Assembly (NCBI GenBank): GCA_007131845.1
Contig: SLPT01000033.1
Coordinates: 1-9,093, forward strand
Source: Desulfobacteraceae bacterium
Lineage (GTDB): Bacteria > Desulfobacterota > Desulfobacteria > Desulfobacterales > Desulfosalsimonadaceae
Length of the DNA stretch: 9,093 nucleotides
Reading direction: 5' to 3'
Positions within the stretch are counted from its first letter, which is position 1, and each line of letters starts with the position of its first letter. The translations under genes were made by a program, and so were the position numbers. The notes beneath the pieces were generated by a model. It was not told the DNA's origin. It ran no database searches and worked only from the letters and a program-made list of their open reading frames with translations. Positions 5,994 through 9,093 of the stretch are shown piece by piece.

Positions 5994-8273
5994 TCACGCT
6001 TTTGTAAGCTGCGCCCGGATTCCCCATGCCGTGTTCATGCCGTATGCGGGGTCGGGTAAGGCCCGGAGCAACGCATTGACGTTGACCCCCTTGCCGGCGA
6101 TAAACCGGCTGTAGGCTGTATGCCCCAAGCCGGCCGGCATTGCTGCGAGCCCCGGCATGATGCCTTCGAACAGGTCGATCCGGACCGTTGCCTTTCCGGC
6201 GGGTGTTTCAATAACAGCCTCGTCCCCCTGCTTCAGGTTCAGGTTTCTGGCCGTTTCGGGATTGATCTGTATGAACAGCTTGTCCTCTTTGAGGGTTTTC
6301 GAATCGATGGTCTTGGTCATAAACGGCGGGTTGGCCACCGCTCCGGATGCGATCCGGGGGGATTGGTACGCCACGAGGGCGACAGCATTGTTCGTGTTGC
6401 TTCCAGGAATTTCAATTTCCCGGTATGCGGGAAGTTTATCCGTATCCCCGTTGTCGGCGGTATGCCGCCGGGTCGGGTAAAATTCGTAGCTGCCCGAGTC
6501 GGTTTCAAAGGCATCGGAGATGCCTGAAACCCGGTCCCGGTTGACGATGTAGCCGTTACGGGTGAGGTCCCGGTAACGGTCTGAAAGCGCTTTTTCCAGG
6601 AAGTCCCCGTAGTCGTCCCATGGAAACGAACTGCCGATGCTTCCGCCCATTTCCTGTGCGATATCAATGATCGTATCCCCGACATTGCGGGTATCGTATT
6701 GAGGATCGACCACCGGTACGGAAAAGCCTTCAACCGGCATCCCAACGCCGGCGGGGGCGGGCACGTCCCGGGATCCCTCAAGGAAATGGTGATCCGGCAG
6801 GATAATGTCCGCCATTTTGGCTGTTTCATCCATGAAGCTCGAGAAGCTGACGATAAACGGGATTTTTTCGAAGGCTTCCTGGACTTTTTCGCTCTCTTCC
6901 AGGGTGTACACCGGGTTGGCATCCACCACCAAAAGCGCCTCGACGGGAAGATCGTTGTTGCGGGCTTCCAGTATGCGTTTCGGAAGCAGGTTCAGCAGGT
7001 AGCGGCTCTGGGGATACTGGTCGGAACCGGCAAGATCGGCGCGCGGTTTTTCGGTCCCGGCCGATGCGGCGTTGTCTTTTTGAACTTCCGGTAAATCGTA
7101 GTCCGGCTCGGGAAAGACGAACATGCCACCGGCCTGGTTAATGTTTCCGACCAGAGCGTTTAAGGCATGGACCGCAAGGGTCTTGTCGATGTCCGCAGTG
7201 TTTCGCGATTCATAGTATCCGCAAATGGCAACCGGTTTGTCCGAGCGTGCGAATTCAACGGCCACTGATTCGATCCGGCGGGCATCGATGCCAGTGATTT
7301 CGGCGGCTTTGGACGGTGTGTATTCACTAACCAGGCTGCGAAACCCCTTGTGCATGTTGCCGTTATCGTCCGTAAAATCCTCGAAGCCGAATGCATGGTT
7401 GCTGATGAAATTCCGGTTGTGGAGCCCCCTGTCGATGATCACGGATGCCATTGAAAGGGCAAGCGCCGCCTCGGTGCCGGGTTTGGCAGGCAGCCATTTC
7501 TCTGCCCTTGCCGCGGTGTTGGACAGCCTCGGTTCAACCTGCACCAGTTTGTGGTCTTCTCCGAAATTGCTGTAGGCTGCAAACTGGTATCCGGGTGCGC
7601 CGCATCCATCGAGAAGCCCGCATCCGAAACTGAGGATGTATTTTGCGTTTTCCAGGTCAAAGCCGACATTCTGGGCGGATTTTCCCTGTGCAAGGTATGC
7701 GGCGGTTTCGTGGGCGTCGCGTCCGGACGGGGTCCGGATGAAGTTGGGCGAACCGTAGGCCTCCAGAAAGCGTTTGAAGAGATACGGGACCGTGCCCCGG
7801 TCGTCACCGGCTATGACGGCAGTTTTGTGGGATTTTCCGTTTTGCCGTAGTTCGCCAAGCTTCCGGGTAACCTCGGTGATTGCCGCATCCCATCCAATGG
7901 GTTCGAATTCACCGGATCCCCGCTCACCGGTCCTTTTCATGGGCGTTGTTACCCGGGAAGGCCCGTAGAGATACTGGATGGATGAATAGCCCAGGGGGCA
8001 CAGGCTTCCCCTGTTGACGGGATGATCTTCTTTGCCCTCAATTTTAACCACGCGGTCCCTGATCGTCCGGACCCTGACGCCGCATCCCCCGGGACAGAGC
8101 GTGCAAACCGTTTCCTTCCATCTCACCGGTCCATCTTCCGGCACCGGGGTCCACGGCCAGTTCTGGGACCATATGGCGATGTCGTCGGTCATTTTCCAGG
8201 GCACGGGCGACAGAAGATGGCCGACTACCAGGCCCCCCGCAAGTGACAAAAAACATCTGCGATCGATTTTCAT
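5994..8273 (-). CDS. qrcB: Qrc complex molybdopterin-oxidoreductase-like subunit QrcB
   Basis: QrcB is the large periplasmic subunit of the menaquinone reductase. The 759-residue product begins with a twin-arginine signal (DRRCFLSLAGGLVVGHLL), which indicates Tat export of the folded protein; no clear cleavage site is visible, so it may stay anchored. The N-terminal cluster motif of the family is intact: C57-x2-C60-x3-C64 and C92. The molybdopterin-binding core follows. Near 183-188 (SGRDAH), where Mo or W enzymes of this superfamily carry Cys, Sec, Ser or Asp as metal ligand, I see no Cys or Sec. This fits reports that Qrc lacks a metal-containing active site. The C-terminal dinucleotide-binding domain spans about 655-759 (LFIQINPETARNLNLKQGD). 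ATG at 8273 has AAGGGG nine bases upstream. It lies 62 bases after qrcA. By itself it resembles PsrA/PhsA-type reductases; the qrc order A-B-C-D decides the name. Confidence 0.95.
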   Translation of the reverse strand: MKIDRRCFLSLAGGLVVGHLLSPVPWKMTDDIAIWSQNWPWTPVPEDGPVRWKETVCTLCPGGCGVRVRTIRDRVVKIEGKEDHPVNRGSLCPLGYSSIQYLYGPSRVTTPMKRTGERGSGEFEPIGWDAAITEVTRKLGELRQNGKSHKTAVIAGDDRGTVPYLFKRFLEAYGSPNFIRTPSGRDAHETAAYLAQGKSAQNVGFDLENAKYILSFGCGLLDGCGAPGYQFAAYSNFGEDHKLVQVEPRLSNTAARAEKWLPAKPGTEAALALSMASVIIDRGLHNRNFISNHAFGFEDFTDDNGNMHKGFRSLVSEYTPSKAAEITGIDARRIESVAVEFARSDKPVAICGYYESRNTADIDKTLAVHALNALVGNINQAGGMFVFPEPDYDLPEVQKDNAASAGTEKPRADLAGSDQYPQSRYLLNLLPKRILEARNNDLPVEALLVVDANPVYTLEESEKVQEAFEKIPFIVSFSSFMDETAKMADIILPDHHFLEGSRDVPAPAGVGMPVEGFSVPVVDPQYDTRNVGDTIIDIAQEMGGSIGSSFPWDDYGDFLEKALSDRYRDLTRNGYIVNRDRVSGISDAFETDSGSYEFYPTRRHTADNGDTDKLPAYREIEIPGSNTNNAVALVAYQSPRIASGAVANPPFMTKTIDSKTLKEDKLFIQINPETARNLNLKQGDEAVIETPAGKATVRIDLFEGIMPGLAAMPAGLGHTAYSRFIAGKGVNVNALLRALPDPAYGMNTAWGIRAQLTKA

Positions 8274-8335
8274 GGAATTTACCCCTTATTTATATATCCA
8301 AACAAGATTTCATTGTCCATTTTGCAGTTGATGTT

Positions 8336-8992
8336 CTACTTGTGGCACTGCAAGCAGCTTCCCTTGCTGTCCGTCTGATCCACGTGGCAATGCACGCAGT
8401 CCATCATTTTCATGCGCGGCGCATACTCGGGTTCGCCCAGACGGGACATGTTCCATCCCCATATATCCCGGCTGTACCCGGTCAGGCGGTTTTCCTGGTA
8501 GGGGCGGAGGCTTGTGGATTCGCCGATATCCCCGTGGCAGGTTGCGCAGTCCATGTCCGCCCCCCTGACGTGCGGGGCGTGGGAAAAGTAGACGCAGTCC
8601 GGCTGTTTCGCATAAATGTTCCAGGGAACTTCCTTGTCTTCAAGGACATATTCTTCTACGAATTTGATTTCGTTCGGATCGTCACCCTGTACGAACATGT
8701 GGCAGTCGCGGCATTCGTTCAGAGTGGGCGATCCGGAGAAGCTCCCGTCCTCCCGGAAGTAGTGGCAGCTGTTGCAGCCGTCGTGGACAAAGTCCATGTG
8801 GAGATCGTGGTTGAAGTCGATGGGGTGGGGCACTTCCTTGTACAGCAGGTTCGGAAATCCGACCCAGCCGCTTAGCATGCTGAAGCCGAAGCCGATGACA
8901 AAGAAGGCGAGAATTACCCAGCCGGTTGCGCCCTTTTTGGGTGCGGGCTCGTTCGACGGGGCATTGCTGGTGTTGTCCGTTTGTGTGCTCAT
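8336..8992 (-). CDS. qrcA: Qrc complex multihaem cytochrome c subunit QrcA
   Basis: QrcA accepts electrons from the periplasmic type I cytochrome c3 and passes them to the other Qrc subunits. The 218-residue protein has a short Pro/Asn-rich cytoplasmic tail, one membrane anchor (about 24-46, GWVILAFFVIGFGFSMLSGW) and a periplasmic domain. There are five CXXCH haem motifs: 73-77, 94-98, 149-153, 199-203 and 213-217. A lone Cys133 stands in DCVYFSHAPH, with Ser137-His138 where a second Cys and His might be. Other His (56, 62, 65, 70, 138, 141) can serve as distal ligands, as in class III cytochromes. As I recall, the D. vulgaris subunit is described as hexahaem, so the sixth site is uncertain here. 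ATG at 8992 has GGAG seven bases upstream. It is the first gene of the operon. Confidence 0.93.
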   Translation of the reverse strand: MSTQTDNTSNAPSNEPAPKKGATGWVILAFFVIGFGFSMLSGWVGFPNLLYKEVPHPIDFNHDLHMDFVHDGCNSCHYFREDGSFSGSPTLNECRDCHMFVQGDDPNEIKFVEEYVLEDKEVPWNIYAKQPDCVYFSHAPHVRGADMDCATCHGDIGESTSLRPYQENRLTGYSRDIWGWNMSRLGEPEYAPRMKMMDCVHCHVDQTDSKGSCLQCHK

Positions 8993-9018
8993 GGCTACTC
9001 CGTCACAATCTGTTGGGG

Positions 9019-9048
9019 TTTATCGTTTGCATCCGCATATATTTTCAA
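9019..9048 (-). promoter_or_regulatory. candidate sigma-70-type promoter of the qrc operon
   Basis: On the minus strand TTGAAA (9048-9043), an 18-base spacer, then GATAAA (9024-9019). The -35 box matches the consensus at five of six positions and the -10 box at four. The predicted start lies about 20-25 bases before the qrcA ATG. The surrounding DNA is more AT-rich than the genes. This is a by-eye match with no experimental support. Confidence 0.35.
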
Positions 9049-9063
9049 TATATTGATGATCAA
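9037..9063. promoter_or_regulatory. cluster of AT-rich palindromes upstream of qrcA, possible operator
   Basis: Three overlapping symmetric sites lie here: ATATATT-TTC-AATATAT (9037-9053), CAATATATTG (9046-9055) and TTGAT-G-ATCAA (9053-9063). They overlap the candidate -35 box. Dimeric regulators bind sites of this shape, but I do not recognise the motif, and AT-rich DNA gives chance palindromes. Confidence 0.35.
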
Positions 9064-9093
9064 TCAAATGTGACGGGATCGTAAAAAGTATGC

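Larger units (their letters stand above)
9000..9076. repeat. 8-bp inverted repeat flanking the qrcA leader
   Basis: CCGTCACA (9000-9007) and TGTGACGG (9069-9076) are exact inverse complements, 61 bases apart. The proximal arm overlaps the ribosome binding site (GACGGAG) of qrcA. If transcription began upstream of 9076, pairing would hide the ribosome binding site. If the promoter at 9019-9048 is used, the distal arm is not transcribed and only a DNA role remains. Confidence 0.45.

Noticed and set aside
5994..8273. Possibility that the oxidoreductase is a catalytic polysulfide, thiosulfate or formate enzyme
   Set aside because: The gene order with a QrcA-type cytochrome, a four-cluster protein and a ten-helix NrfD protein, plus no visible Cys/Sec ligand, fits Qrc better.
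8243..8875. Plus-strand open frame of 210 codons opposite qrcA
   Set aside because: It is the antisense shadow of the haem-protein gene: Val/His/Ala-rich stretches derive from the reverse of His/Cys/Asp codons. No ribosome binding site or domain was seen.

Overview
The window reads as chromosome of an anaerobic sulfate-reducing bacterium of the Desulfobacterota (former Deltaproteobacteria), probably not a laboratory model species. The main reason is a complete four-gene set for the Qrc complex (periplasmic cytochrome:menaquinone reductase), a membrane complex known mainly from sulfate reducers. Every recognised gene lies on the minus strand, so the window reads from right to left. I saw no tRNA, rRNA, CRISPR array, transposase or integrase.

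Right part (about 9093 to 3572): a five-gene operon. A 5' region rich in inverted repeats, with a candidate promoter (9000-9076), precedes qrcA (membrane-anchored multihaem cytochrome c), qrcB (Tat-exported molybdopterin-oxidoreductase-like protein without an obvious metal-ligand residue), qrcC (four-cluster ferredoxin-like protein) and qrcD (NrfD/PsrC-type quinone-binding membrane protein). Forty bases after qrcD comes a 54-codon gene for a single-pass membrane protein, with a strong ribosome binding site. I do not recognise it and propose it as a possible fifth Qrc component. By family knowledge, Qrc takes electrons from the periplasmic type I cytochrome c3 pool (fed by hydrogenases and formate dehydrogenases) and reduces menaquinone, which then feeds sulfate reduction.

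Middle (about 3353-3578): a compact cluster of inverted repeats. It holds a terminator-like hairpin, a perfect 10-bp-stem hairpin, a further 7-bp-stem hairpin, and an outer inverted repeat that encloses the first two and overlaps the stop codon of the small gene. Some of these pairings exclude one another. The cluster separates the qrc operon from the next transcription unit.

Left part (3352 to 1): murA (UDP-GlcNAc enolpyruvyl transferase, TTG start, complete and with intact active-site Cys), then, after 115 bases, the 5' two thirds or more of comEC (DNA-uptake channel). comEC runs off the window edge at the start of its metallo-beta-lactamase-like domain. These are housekeeping or competence genes with no evident functional link to Qrc.

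The new elements worth attention are the small membrane protein, the nested inverted repeats behind it, the haem-site arrangement of QrcA and the inverted repeats in front of qrcA. The rest is a well-formed copy of known systems.
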